Below are positions 33,941 to 44,646 of a DNA stretch of 64,000 nt, piece after piece (the first letter of the stretch is position 1; the number at the start of each line of letters is the position of its first letter). The notes beneath the pieces are model-generated. The model made no database searches, was not told where the DNA came from, and saw nothing but the letters and a program-made list of their open reading frames with translations. A program made the position numbers and the translations under genes. The stretch comes from Aquisediminimonas profunda (GTDB lineage: Bacteria; Pseudomonadota; Alphaproteobacteria; Sphingomonadales; Sphingomonadaceae), in the NCBI RefSeq assembly GCF_019443285.1, contig NZ_CP080327.1, positions 124,001 through 188,000 on the forward strand. Reading direction: 5' to 3'.

Positions 33941-35662
33941 ATGTCCTACACCCCGCCCATCGCCGAACAGCGTTTCGTTCTCGACACCGTGACCGGCATT
34001 GCCGAATTGGCCGGACACGCTGCCTTCGCAGAAGCAACGCCCGACATGGTTGATGCTATCCTCGAGGGCGCGGGCGCCATTGCGGCGGGCGAATGGGCGC
34101 CACTCAACCGGGTCGGCGATACAAATACTCCCAAGTGGGCTGACGGCAAGGTCACCATGCCGCCGGGGTTCAAGGCCGCCTATCATGCCTATGTCGATGG
34201 AGGCTGGGGAACGATCGACGGGCCGACCGGGTTTGGCGGGCAAGGCCTGCCGCACGCGCTGGCCTTTGTAGTGCTTGAAGATCTCGGCACGGCCAATATG
34301 GGCTTCACACTGTGTCCGATCCTGACATCGGGCGCGGTTGAAGCCCTACTGGCCCATGGCTCCGACGACCAGCGCGCATTCTACCTTCCCAAGCTCGTGA
34401 CTGGAGAATGGTCCGGCACGATGAACCTGACGGAGCCGACGGCCGGATCCGACGTCGGCGCGCTGCGTGCGACCGCGACGCCCAATCCCGATGGCAGCTA
34501 CAACATCAAGGGCACGAAGATCTTCATCACCTTTGGCGAGCATGACCTTGCGGAGAATATCATCCACCTCGTCCTCGCAAGGACACCGGGCGCACCGGCC
34601 GGCACGCGGGGCATTTCGCTGTTCCTCGTTCCCAAGATCAGGCCCGACGGGACCGAGAACGATTTGCGTTGCGTGTCCATTGAGCACAAGCTGGGCATTC
34701 ACGCTTCCCCGACCGCCGTCATGTCCTATGGCGACAATGACGCCTGCACAGGCCATCTGATCGGCCCGGAAATGGGCGGGATGCGGGCGATGTTCACGAT
34801 GATGAACAACGCCCGGCTGAACGTCGGGCTGCAGGGCGTCCAGATTTCCGAACGCGCGACGCAGCAGGCGCTGGGCTACGCCTCCCAGCGCATCCAGTCT
34901 GCCCGCGCTTCGGGACCAGGCGCGCAGCCAGTGGCCATCATCGAGCATCCGGACGTGCGGCGGACGCTCCTGCGCATGAAGGCACTGACACAGGGCGCTC
35001 GCGCGCTGCTCTATTACGCGGCCGCACAGGTTGACTGGAATCATCTCGGGATCGAGGGCGCAAGGCAGCGGCTCGATCTTGTCACACCCCTTGCAAAGGC
35101 ATGGGGAACCGATGTCGGATGCGAAGTCGCGTCATTGGGAATCCAGGTGCACGGCGGCATGGGCTTTATCGAGGAAACGGGTGCTGCCCAACATTATCGC
35201 GATGCCCGCATTGCCCCGATCTATGAGGGGACCAACGGCATACAGGCGGCAGACCTTGTCGGACGCAAACTGGCGGGTGACGGCGGCTCTGGGCTCGCAG
35301 CCCTGATTGCCGACATGCGCGCCGAAGCCAAGGACGCGGGCCTTGTGGCGTTGATCGACGCAGTGGAAGGCATCGGGCAATGGATGCTTGAGGCCGATGT
35401 TGATGATCGACTTGCCGGCAGCGTCCCCTTCCTGACGATGACATCGGTCGCAACCGCAGGCTGGCTGCTCGAACGACAGGCACGCGTGGCCGCGGAACGG
35501 CTTGCGGTGGGCGAGGGTGATCCAGCATTCCTCAAGGCCAAGCAGGCAAGCGTCACGTTTTTCCTCGCGCACATCGTGACCGAGGCCCTTGGGCTGGCCG
35601 CCTCGGCCAAGGCTGGCGCTGCGATGCTCTACTCGCTCAGCGCAGACGAGTTGGCCGCCTGA
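33941..35662 (+). CDS. Acyl-CoA dehydrogenase, large C-terminally extended type
   Basis: A 573-residue acyl-CoA dehydrogenase of the long subgroup. The core includes LTEPTAGSDVGALRATA, GTKIFITFGEHD and the catalytic-base loop IYEGTNGIQA, followed by an extra helical C-terminal domain of about 120 residues. Such enzymes act on varied acyl-CoAs (the DMSP enzyme DmdC is one example); the substrate here is unknown. It stands alone between sua5 and the peptide transporter. Confidence 0.92.
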   Translation: MSYTPPIAEQRFVLDTVTGIAELAGHAAFAEATPDMVDAILEGAGAIAAGEWAPLNRVGDTNTPKWADGKVTMPPGFKAAYHAYVDGGWGTIDGPTGFGGQGLPHALAFVVLEDLGTANMGFTLCPILTSGAVEALLAHGSDDQRAFYLPKLVTGEWSGTMNLTEPTAGSDVGALRATATPNPDGSYNIKGTKIFITFGEHDLAENIIHLVLARTPGAPAGTRGISLFLVPKIRPDGTENDLRCVSIEHKLGIHASPTAVMSYGDNDACTGHLIGPEMGGMRAMFTMMNNARLNVGLQGVQISERATQQALGYASQRIQSARASGPGAQPVAIIEHPDVRRTLLRMKALTQGARALLYYAAAQVDWNHLGIEGARQRLDLVTPLAKAWGTDVGCEVASLGIQVHGGMGFIEETGAAQHYRDARIAPIYEGTNGIQAADLVGRKLAGDGGSGLAALIADMRAEAKDAGLVALIDAVEGIGQWMLEADVDDRLAGSVPFLTMTSVATAGWLLERQARVAAERLAVGEGDPAFLKAKQASVTFFLAHIVTEALGLAASAKAGAAMLYSLSADELAA

Positions 35663-35838
35663 GACTTTGACGAACACGCTAGCGCAGGGGCCACCGCGCA
35701 CCGGGCAGCCTCGCGATTGAACACCGAGGAGTTTCACGCAATAAAATTGCTTGAGGGTTCGGGATTCGCCGCTAGTCTCAGTCGCCATGACGCCGGAACA
35801 GCGGCACAAAAAATTATAAAAGGGGAGCGCACGGCGCC
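35663..35838 (+). promoter_or_regulatory. Leader region of the peptide-transport operon
   Basis: This 176-bp non-coding stretch contains a small AT-rich dyad, GCAAT-AAA-ATTGC (35738-35750). It becomes AT-rich (AAAAAATTATAAAAGGGGAG) just before the POT start, where AGGGGAG is the ribosome binding site. I cannot assign a sure promoter. Confidence 0.35.
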
Positions 35839-37866
35839 ATGACAGATAGTATAAACGAAGCTCCAGTCGAACCCGGCGCCGCGCCGATGAATATCGGGGC
35901 AGTCGATTTTGGTGCGACGGGAGGCTGGTTTGGCCATCCGCAGCAATTGAAGCGCCTCTTCACGACGGAAATGTGGGAACGCTTTGGCTATTATGGCATG
36001 CGCGCGATCCTCACGCTCTACCTCGCCAACCATTTTCTCTTCAGCGACACGACAACCGCCGGACTTTATGGCGGCTTCACGGCGCTCGTTTATCTGACGC
36101 CGCTCGTTGGTGGTCTGATTGCTGACAATTACCTCGGCTCCAAGCGCTCGGTGAAGTTTGGCGCGCTGATGATGTCGCTGGGCTATTTCATTCTCTGCTT
36201 CAGCGGCACTGGTGACTCTGCGAAGCCGTTCGCGACAATCGACGGCCAGAAATATGAAATCATTGTCCAGGGAACGGGCGAAGAGGCGACGAAATCTGTG
36301 AACTTTGGCGGGCAGTCGCTCGTCATCAAGGGCAATGAGGACAAATCGGTCTCGCTGATCGCAGCCGATGGCAAGGAAGCGCGCAAGTTTGAGGAAGGCA
36401 CGTTCAAGTCCGACGGCGAACGATCCCCCTTCTTCGTCCTGATGCTCCTGCTCGGGCTTTCGACCGTCACAATCGGCAACGGCTTCTTCAAGCCCAACAT
36501 CTCGACCATTGTGGGATCGCTCTATGCTGATGGCGACCGACGCCGTGATGCGGGTTTCACCATATTCTACATGGGCATCAACCTTGGGTCGCTCATTTCG
36601 CAATTCTTCTGCCCGATCCTGGCGCAAACCGTCGGATTCTGGGCAGGCTTCGGGCTGGCTGCAGTCGGCATGGCCTGTTCATGGCTTCTGTTCCAGTTCG
36701 ATGGCGGACGGCTGAAGGGCTATGGCGAGCGGCCAGAGAATGCGGATGCCGGGAAGGACTGGTACATTTATGGCGGCGCACTCGCGACGATACCGCTCTT
36801 CTGGTTCCTGTTTTCGAACCTCATGAACTATGTAAAACCGGCGGCCGGAACGGGCATTGTCGGTTATGTGCTTGGCCTGCCGATCATGGGCAAGGCTCTG
36901 TTCCTGACCTTTCTGTTTGGCGTTCCACTGACCCTTCTCTGGTCCTGGCTCAAGGGATCAAAGAAGGAATTCCAGATGATGGTCGCGGCCATGGTCCTGA
37001 TCGTCTTCAACGTGGTCTTCTGGACCCTGTTCGAACAGGCCGGATCATCGCTGACGCTCTTTGCCGAACGGAATACGGTGCTGGAGATCGGCTGGACGGC
37101 TCCGTTGTTCGCGATGTTTCGCGACTATGCCCTGTCCTATTATCTGGTCGCTGCGGGGCTGGCATTCGGGCTGGCCTGGCTCGCTCATTGGTTCTTTGCC
37201 AATGGTGAGGAAGCAGCGACGCGCCGTTCGATGGGCATCGGCTTCGGCATAGTTGGCCTGCTCTCTTTTGCCGGTCTCGTCTATATCAAGTCAGGTCTGA
37301 TCGAGCAGCAAGTCTATCTGATGCCTGCGGGTCAGACTCAGATTTTCAACGCTCTCTTCATCGTCATGCTGGCGCCTATTTTCAGCATGATCTGGGGCGC
37401 GCTTGCCAAACGCGGGTTGGAGCCTTCGATCCCGATCAAGTTCGCGATTGCCCTGATGGGCGTAGGCGCCGGCTTCCTGTTTCTCGTCTGGGGAGCGAGC
37501 TTTGCCGGGTCCGAGTTCAAGGTCGGCATGGTCTGGCTTGCCGGACTCTACCTGATCCACTCGATTGCAGAACTCTGCATTTCGCCGGTCGGCCTGTCGA
37601 TGATCACGAAGCTATCCATAGCGCGGATCGTCGGCATGATGATGGGCGTCTGGTTCCTCTCGATCTCGGTCGCGCAATATTTTGCCGGGATGGTCGCGCA
37701 GGTCGCGAGCGTAGAAACCGTTGGCGGGCAGGTCACCAACCTCAAGGTCAGTCTTGATACGTACATCGGCGTCTTCACGACGATCGGCGAGGTCTCGATC
37801 GGGATCGGGGTACTATTGCTGCTCTTCTCCTTCCCGCTGAAGTATCTGATGCACGGAGTGAAATAA
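35839..37866 (+). CDS. POT-family proton-coupled peptide transporter with inserted domain
   Basis: A 675-residue major-facilitator protein of the proton-dependent oligopeptide transporter family. The first helix carries the proton-binding motif EMWERFGYYGMRA, and GFFKPNISTIVG is the second signature. It takes up di- and tripeptides. Unlike most members it has a hydrophilic insertion of about 75 residues (roughly 123-197) between the third and fourth helices, predicted to lie outside the membrane. Two amidohydrolases follow immediately, suggesting uptake and hydrolysis of particular peptides. Confidence 0.9.
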   Translation: MTDSINEAPVEPGAAPMNIGAVDFGATGGWFGHPQQLKRLFTTEMWERFGYYGMRAILTLYLANHFLFSDTTTAGLYGGFTALVYLTPLVGGLIADNYLGSKRSVKFGALMMSLGYFILCFSGTGDSAKPFATIDGQKYEIIVQGTGEEATKSVNFGGQSLVIKGNEDKSVSLIAADGKEARKFEEGTFKSDGERSPFFVLMLLLGLSTVTIGNGFFKPNISTIVGSLYADGDRRRDAGFTIFYMGINLGSLISQFFCPILAQTVGFWAGFGLAAVGMACSWLLFQFDGGRLKGYGERPENADAGKDWYIYGGALATIPLFWFLFSNLMNYVKPAAGTGIVGYVLGLPIMGKALFLTFLFGVPLTLLWSWLKGSKKEFQMMVAAMVLIVFNVVFWTLFEQAGSSLTLFAERNTVLEIGWTAPLFAMFRDYALSYYLVAAGLAFGLAWLAHWFFANGEEAATRRSMGIGFGIVGLLSFAGLVYIKSGLIEQQVYLMPAGQTQIFNALFIVMLAPIFSMIWGALAKRGLEPSIPIKFAIALMGVGAGFLFLVWGASFAGSEFKVGMVWLAGLYLIHSIAELCISPVGLSMITKLSIARIVGMMMGVWFLSISVAQYFAGMVAQVASVETVGGQVTNLKVSLDTYIGVFTTIGEVSIGIGVLLLLFSFPLKYLMHGVK

Positions 37867-37868
37867 GC

Positions 37869-39254
37869 ATGCGCACGAGTTGGGTATTGATTGCAGCACT
37901 GCTCGCTGGGTGCACCACGGGTACGGGAGCAAAGCCTGCTGCGGTGGCGGACAAGGCGGCACCCCCAAAGGTCAACGCCGATCCCTATCCTTCCACCTAC
38001 AAGCCCTATCCCGGGGTCGCGACAGCGATCCGCAATGTGACCATCTATGATGGCGAGGGCGGTCGCTTTGAAAAGGGCGTCGTCTTCTTTTCAGGCGGAA
38101 AGATTGTCAGCGTCGGTGGGCCAGAAACCCCGATCCCGGCAGATGTCGCGGTGTTTGACGGAGCCGGCAAATGGGTGACGCCGGGGATTATCGATGTGCA
38201 TTCGCATCTCGGCGACTATCCCTCCCCCGCTGTCGCGGCCCATTCGGATGGCAATGAAGCGACGGGCCCCGTCCGGTCCGAAGTCTGGGCGGAACACAGC
38301 GTCTGGCCGCAAGACCCCGGGTTCAGCCGCGCACTGGCCAATGGCGGTATCACGACACTCCAGATCCTGCCCGGCTCTGCCAATCTTTTCGGCGGGCGGT
38401 CGGTCGTGCTCAAGAATGTCTATGCGCGCACGGTGCAGGGCATGAAGTTTCCCGGCGCACCCTATGGGCTGAAGATGGCCTGCGGTGAAAACCCGAAGCG
38501 CGTCTATGGCAGCCGGGGGCAGATGCCGTCTACCCGGATGGGGAACATGGCGGTCAATCGCCAGACCTGGATCCGCGCTGCCGAATACAAGCGCAAGATC
38601 GACAAGGGCGAAACTGTGACTCGCGACCTTCAGCTGGAGACGCTGGCTGGCGTCCTGTCCGGCGACATCCTTGTCCAGAACCATTGCTACCGCGCGGACG
38701 AGATGGCGCAAGTCATCGATATGGCGAAGGAATTCGGCTACAAGATCACGGCGTTTCATCACGCGGTGGAGGCCTACAAGATTGCCGACCTGCTGAAAGA
38801 AAACGGCATTTGTGCCGCGATGTGGGCGGACTGGTGGGGCTTCAAGATGGAATCCTATGATGCCATCAACGAAAATATCCCGCTCGTCGCGCAAGCCGGC
38901 GCCTGTGCGATTGTCCATTCCGACGATCCCAACGGGATTCAGCGGCTTTATCAGGAAGCAGCCAAGGCGCTTGCTGACGGTCGACGCATGGGGATCAATA
39001 TTTCTGACGAAGTGGCCTGGGAATGGCTGAGCTTCAATCCCGCAAAGGCCTTGGGCATTGCGGACAAGACCGGGAGCCTGAAGCCCGGAAAGATGGCGGA
39101 CGTTGTCTTGTGGAACGGCAATCCCCTTTCCGTCTACACGCGCCCGGAAAAAGTCTGGATCGATGGCGCGCTCCTGTATGACGCGAACGATCCCAAACTC
39201 CGGCCGGTCAGCGATTTCGAACTGGGCCAGCCAGGTGAAGGAGACACGAAATGA
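37869..39254 (+). CDS. Amidohydrolase lipoprotein, probable dipeptidase
   Basis: A 461-residue member of the metal-dependent amidohydrolase superfamily, exported as a lipoprotein (LLAGC, Cys15). Metal-site residues are intact: TPGIIDVHSHLGD (HxH), LVQNHCYR, TAFHHAVEA and IVHSDDPNG (catalytic Asp). The imidazolonepropionase-like subgroup includes Xaa-Pro and Xaa-Arg dipeptidases. It starts 2 bp after the POT transporter stop and overlaps the next amidohydrolase by ATGA. Confidence 0.88.
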   Translation: MRTSWVLIAALLAGCTTGTGAKPAAVADKAAPPKVNADPYPSTYKPYPGVATAIRNVTIYDGEGGRFEKGVVFFSGGKIVSVGGPETPIPADVAVFDGAGKWVTPGIIDVHSHLGDYPSPAVAAHSDGNEATGPVRSEVWAEHSVWPQDPGFSRALANGGITTLQILPGSANLFGGRSVVLKNVYARTVQGMKFPGAPYGLKMACGENPKRVYGSRGQMPSTRMGNMAVNRQTWIRAAEYKRKIDKGETVTRDLQLETLAGVLSGDILVQNHCYRADEMAQVIDMAKEFGYKITAFHHAVEAYKIADLLKENGICAAMWADWWGFKMESYDAINENIPLVAQAGACAIVHSDDPNGIQRLYQEAAKALADGRRMGINISDEVAWEWLSFNPAKALGIADKTGSLKPGKMADVVLWNGNPLSVYTRPEKVWIDGALLYDANDPKLRPVSDFELGQPGEGDTK

Positions 39255-40534
39255 AGCGTCTGCTTCTTCCCCTTCTCGCTCTGGTATCCACACCCGCATT
39301 TGCCCAGACGATTGCCATTACCGGCGGCAAGGTCGTCATCGGCGACGGGAGCGCACCGATTGAGAGAGGCACGGTGGTAATCGCGAATGGCCGTGTGATT
39401 GCGGCGGGCAGCACTGTTGCCATCCCTGCCGGCGCGCAGCGGATCGATGCGACCGGAAAGTGGGTCACGCCGGGTATCGTTGCGGGCTTTTCGCGGATCG
39501 GCCTGGCTGGGGTCGATGGCGTTGACGAAAGCAATGATACCGCGGCGAAATCATCACCTTTTTCCGCGTCGCTCGATATTGCGCTCGCGGTCAATCCCGA
39601 TGTGGAGGCCATTTCGGTCAACCGCGCAGCGGGTGTGACGCGAGCCGTGGTCTCGCCGGACGCCGGCAATGCCATCTTTGCCGGCCAGGGTGCTGTGATC
39701 GACACGGGTGCCGACCATGATCCGATTACGCGGGCCAGGGCGTTCCAGTTCGTCGAATTTGGCCAAACCGGCGCCAGTCGTGCCGGCGGCAGTCGACCGG
39801 CCATTTTCGCGACATTCCGAAATGCTCTTGCGGAAGCGCGCGATTATCAGGTGGGCCGCCTTCGCGAAGATTCGCTGCTCAAGCGCGCCGATGCAGCCGC
39901 CCTCGTGCCCGTTATCACAGGCGCGCAAAAACTGGTCGTCCACGCCGAGAGCGCGACCGACATTCTGGCCGTCCTCTCGCTCAAGCGCGAATATCCGACG
40001 CTTTCGCTCGTCCTTGTTGGTGTGACCGAGGGCTGGAGAGTTGCGGACAGAATCGCAGCTGCGGGTGTTCCTGTGATTGCGTCGGCCGTGAATGATTTGC
40101 CGGCCGCATTCGACCAGATTGCGGCAACGCAATCCAATGTCGGGCGAATGAAGGCTGCCGGCGTCACAGTCGCGATCGGCATGATTGATGACGATGACAC
40201 GCGTCAGGCGATGCATGGCGCGCAATACGCTGGAAACCTCGTCGCGCTGACCCGTGTTCCGGGTGCGACCGGGCTTTCGTGGAATGATGCCTTTGCTGCG
40301 ATCACGTCAAAGCCAGCGCTAGCGATCGGCATGGGAAGCGAAATCGGTTCGCTGCAGCCCGGACGACGCGGCGATGTCGTGATCTGGGATGGGGACCCCC
40401 TAGAAGTGACATCGGGGGTTGAAGCCGTCTGGATCGATGGCGTCCGCCAACCGCTGGACACACGCCAGACCCGCCTCAGGGCGCGTTATGCCCACCCGCA
40501 GGAGGGCAATCTGCCAAAGGCCTATGATCGCTGA
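39251..40534 (+). CDS. Amidohydrolase homologue lacking the HxH metal motif
   Basis: A 427-residue secreted protein with a signal peptide (LLLPLLALVSTPAFA). It has the composite-domain ends of amidohydrolases (GKVVIGDGSAPIERG and GSLQPGRRGDVVIWDGDP). After the usual TPGI, where active enzymes have the HxH ligands, it reads VAGFSRIG, and the later His positions are also mostly missing. It is probably catalytically inactive and may act as a partner subunit of the intact amidohydrolase, whose gene it overlaps by 4 bp. Confidence 0.82.
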   Translation: MKRLLLPLLALVSTPAFAQTIAITGGKVVIGDGSAPIERGTVVIANGRVIAAGSTVAIPAGAQRIDATGKWVTPGIVAGFSRIGLAGVDGVDESNDTAAKSSPFSASLDIALAVNPDVEAISVNRAAGVTRAVVSPDAGNAIFAGQGAVIDTGADHDPITRARAFQFVEFGQTGASRAGGSRPAIFATFRNALAEARDYQVGRLREDSLLKRADAAALVPVITGAQKLVVHAESATDILAVLSLKREYPTLSLVLVGVTEGWRVADRIAAAGVPVIASAVNDLPAAFDQIAATQSNVGRMKAAGVTVAIGMIDDDDTRQAMHGAQYAGNLVALTRVPGATGLSWNDAFAAITSKPALAIGMGSEIGSLQPGRRGDVVIWDGDPLEVTSGVEAVWIDGVRQPLDTRQTRLRARYAHPQEGNLPKAYDR

Positions 40535-40555
40535 AAATCTGAACTGGAGACGTCC

Positions 40556-41241
40556 ATGCTGATTATTGCGCTGACAAGCTTTGTGGGGACCCATTTCCTC
40601 TTGTCCCATCCATTCCGCGCGCCGCTGGTCAAGGCCTTGGGGGCGAACGGGTTTCTGGGGCTTTATTCGCTGATCGCACTCGGCACGTTCGTCTGGGTCG
40701 TCCAGGCCTTTGGGGCGGCGCCGACGGCAATGCCACTGTGGCCCACAGGGGATGGGCTGTGGGCCCTTGCATCCGCCCTGATGCTGATTGGCAGTATCCT
40801 TTTCGTCGGATCCCTGTTTGGCAATCCTGCCCTTCCCGGCCCGCCAGACAAGATCAACACTGCAAGGCCTGCACGAGGCGTCTTCGCCATTACCCGCCAT
40901 CCCATGATGTGGGGCTTTGCCCTATGGGCGTTGGTCCATCTGCTGGTCAGCCCGCAACCCAAGGTGCTGGCGCTGACTTTGGCGATTGGCTTCCTTGCGA
41001 TCTTCGGCTCAGTCGGCCAGGATGCGAAGAAGGCGGCACTGATGGGCGATGGCTGGCGTGACTGGTCCAGCCGGACGAGCTTCCTGCCCTTCGGCAACCA
41101 GATTGCCGGCAAGAGCAGCTGGGCCACAGCCTGGCCGGGGAGAACGGTGGTCTTGGCCGGGATCCTGCTGTGGCTCGTCGCGACCTACCTTCATCCCATG
41201 CTCGGCGCGCCTGTTGCCGGCATCTGGCGCTGGATGGGAAA

Positions 41242-41245
<4 letters not shown>
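40556..41245 (+). CDS. NnrU-family membrane protein
   Basis: A 229-residue protein with about six membrane helices, starting MLIIALTSFVGTHFLLSHPFRAPL. It contains the ITRHPMMWGFALWALVHL block shared by NnrU and isoprenylcysteine methyltransferase-like proteins. NnrU was named from denitrification clusters, but relatives are widespread and no nitrogen-oxide genes are near. Its stop shares a CTAG with the stop of the convergent aldo/keto reductase. Confidence 0.85.
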
Positions 41246-42234
<989 letters not shown>

Positions 42235-42244
42235 CTTGCTCTCC

Positions 42245-43450
42245 TCAATCCTTTTGGCGTTCGGCGACCGTTGCAGTCACGGCCATGTCCATCGTCACAT
42301 TGCCGAGAGTCCGGAAGATGTCCGGAAATGTCTCGACTGCGATGAGCAGGCCCAGCGGTTCTACCGGTACACCCATCGCGAGGCAAATGGGCGCTATGGA
42401 ACTCACGAAACTGACCGATCCGGGCAAGCTGACGGCGCCGAGCGTCGTGGTGGCTCCTGCTGCGACACCGATGGCAATCTGGGTCGGGCTCAGGTCCAGA
42501 CCAAACCAATAGGCAATATAGAGCGCGACGCCCAGGTTCATCGCGGGGCCCGTCGCACGAAAGATCGCGACAGCCATCGGCAGGACCACATCCGCCTTTG
42601 CTTCATCGACGCCCAGCGCCTTCACGCCCCGCAGCATTGCCGGCAGTGACGCGAGCGACGACTGGGTCGAGATTGCAACGGCCTGCGCCTCTGCCGAGGC
42701 CTTGAAAAAGGCGGGGAGCCCGCGTCGCGCGCCAAGGACTGCAAGCACGAACGACGCAAGCCAGACGATCACACCAAGGGCTGACAGGATGAACACATAA
42801 TGGGCAAGAGCGCCAAGCGCCGCCGTCCCGGCCTTTGCGCCAACCACGAATGCCAGGGCGAAGACGCCAATCGGTGCAATCGACAATACCCAATTGATGA
42901 TCACGACCATCGCATCGGCAATTGCTTCGAACAGGCCCGTGATCGATTTGCGCTTTTCAGGGGGCAAGCGAAGGGCTGCAAAGGCAAAAGCGGCGGTGAA
43001 GATCATCAGTGGCAGGATGGCATCGGCAGACGCGGCAGCAATCGGATTGGTCGGCACCATGGCGCGGACGAAATCACCGAAGGGCGGTACTGCGCCGGGT
43101 TTTGTCGCGCTGCCCAGCGCAAGCTTCAGCGCGTCCGCTGCACCTTCCGGCATCGGAAACAGCGTGAGCAAGGTCGGGATCATGACGGCGGCGAGAAGTG
43201 ACGAACTCCACAGGATCGCGAGCATCGTCAGCACGGCACGGCCGGCCAACCGCCCCGCGCGCGCTGCATCTGCCGTCTGTGCGATTCCGGTGATGAGGAG
43301 GGCCACCACAAGCGGCACAACCGTCATGCGCAAGCCGTTGAGCCACAGCGTCCCGATCACATCCGCAACATCGACGAACCGGGTGCCCGCAACAACACCC
43401 AGAAGGATGCCGCCAACAAGGGCTATCAGAATGATGAGTGTCTTTGACAT
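42245..43450 (-). CDS. Dicarboxylate/amino acid:cation symporter (DAACS)
   Basis: A 401-residue sodium- or proton-coupled symporter related to DctA and GltP. Family features include GLRMTVVPLVVALLITGI, the serine-rich hairpin region AISTQSSLASLPAML and the TTLGAVSLPGSVSFVSS segment. It probably imports C4-dicarboxylates or acidic amino acids. The start at 43450 follows AGGAGAG on the minus strand. It is divergent from nitronate monooxygenase (56 bp). Confidence 0.88.
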   Translation of the reverse strand: MSKTLIILIALVGGILLGVVAGTRFVDVADVIGTLWLNGLRMTVVPLVVALLITGIAQTADAARAGRLAGRAVLTMLAILWSSSLLAAVMIPTLLTLFPMPEGAADALKLALGSATKPGAVPPFGDFVRAMVPTNPIAAASADAILPLMIFTAAFAFAALRLPPEKRKSITGLFEAIADAMVVIINWVLSIAPIGVFALAFVVGAKAGTAALGALAHYVFILSALGVIVWLASFVLAVLGARRGLPAFFKASAEAQAVAISTQSSLASLPAMLRGVKALGVDEAKADVVLPMAVAIFRATGPAMNLGVALYIAYWFGLDLSPTQIAIGVAAGATTTLGAVSLPGSVSFVSSIAPICLAMGVPVEPLGLLIAVETFPDIFRTLGNVTMDMAVTATVAERQKD

Positions 43451-43506
43451 CGGGGGCTGTCTCTCCTTTTCGGGAGTGATACACAGGCCGCAAGGAGAGG
43501 CAAACA

Positions 43507-44646
43507 ATGACTTCAAGACTCTGCCAGCAACTTGGCATCGAATTTCCCCTTTTTGCATTCAGCCATTGCCGTGACGTCGTTGCAGCCGTGAGCAAGGCCG
43601 GCGGTTTCGGTGTTCTTGGCGCGACAGCCTTCAATCCGGAACAACTGGCAATCGAACTCGACTGGATCGATGCCCATGTCGACGGCAAGCCCTATGGACT
43701 CGATGTCCTCATCCCCGAAAACATGGCCGTTAAATCGGAAAAGGACCTCACCTCGAAGAAGCTGGCCGAGCGAATTCCCCAAGGTCACAAGGATTTTGTC
43801 GATCAGCTCCTCAAGGCGCACGGGGTCGAAGGTGCGGGCGATCATGCGCGGGCGCGCAGCGACGATGCGCCGCCGCCGTTCTGGCCCGAGGAAGCAATGG
43901 AACTGCTTGAAGTCGCCTTCAAGCATCCCATCAAGATGATCATCAATGCACTCGGCGTTCCACCGCCAGCCATGATCCAGATGGGTCGTGATCATGGCGT
44001 GCCGGTCGCTGCCCTTGCTGGCGCCAAGGAGCATGCGCTGCGGCTTGCAGCCGCAGGCGTCGACATCATTGTCGCGCAAGGTGGCGAAGCGGGTGGCCAT
44101 TGCGGCGAAGTGTCGACACTGGTGCTCATCCCGGAAGTCGTGCGCGCCTTGAAGGCTGAAGGCTATGACTGCCCGGTTCTCGCCGCAGGCGGGATCATGA
44201 CAGGCGAACAGATGGCGGCCTGCATGGCGATGGGCGCGGCAGGCGCCTGGACCGGTTCTGTCTGGCTCGCCACACTGGAAAGCGAGACAAGCCAGATATT
44301 CCGCGAGAAGATGGTCGATGCACGGTCCCGCGACACCGTGCGTTCGAAGGGCCGGACCGGCAAATACTCGCGCCAGCTGAAATCGGCCTGGACCGATGCC
44401 TGGGAGGGACCGGAAAGCCCGGGCGCCCTGCCGATGCCGATGCAATCGCTGATCGCAGAACCTGCCATCCACCGTGCCACCAAGGCAGCCGAGGGCGGCA
44501 ACGCAAAGGCACGGGAACTGGTCACCTATTTCGTCGGGCAGGGAGTGGGGCTGGTCAGCAACATCACCTCTGCCCGATCGGTGGTGCAGGATTTCATGCA
44601 GGACTATGCGACCGCGGTGGAAACGCTGAACGCAGCCTTTGACTAG
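43507..44646 (+). CDS. Nitronate monooxygenase-family flavoprotein
   Basis: A 379-residue FMN-dependent TIM-barrel enzyme of the NMO/2-nitropropane dioxygenase family. It shows SKAGGFGVLGATAF, the VAQGGEAGGHCG active-site loop and VLAAGGIMTGEQMAACMAMGA. True NMOs detoxify propionate-3-nitronate; many homologues have other roles, including enoyl reduction. AAGGAGAG lies just before the ATG. Its last 8 bp overlap the following serine-hydrolase gene. Confidence 0.88.
   Translation: MTSRLCQQLGIEFPLFAFSHCRDVVAAVSKAGGFGVLGATAFNPEQLAIELDWIDAHVDGKPYGLDVLIPENMAVKSEKDLTSKKLAERIPQGHKDFVDQLLKAHGVEGAGDHARARSDDAPPPFWPEEAMELLEVAFKHPIKMIINALGVPPPAMIQMGRDHGVPVAALAGAKEHALRLAAAGVDIIVAQGGEAGGHCGEVSTLVLIPEVVRALKAEGYDCPVLAAGGIMTGEQMAACMAMGAAGAWTGSVWLATLESETSQIFREKMVDARSRDTVRSKGRTGKYSRQLKSAWTDAWEGPESPGALPMPMQSLIAEPAIHRATKAAEGGNAKARELVTYFVGQGVGLVSNITSARSVVQDFMQDYATAVETLNAAFD

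Noticed and set aside
38091-39299. A 402-codon minus-strand open frame opposite the amidohydrolase
   Set aside because: Shadow of a gene with intact catalytic motifs; no motif of its own.
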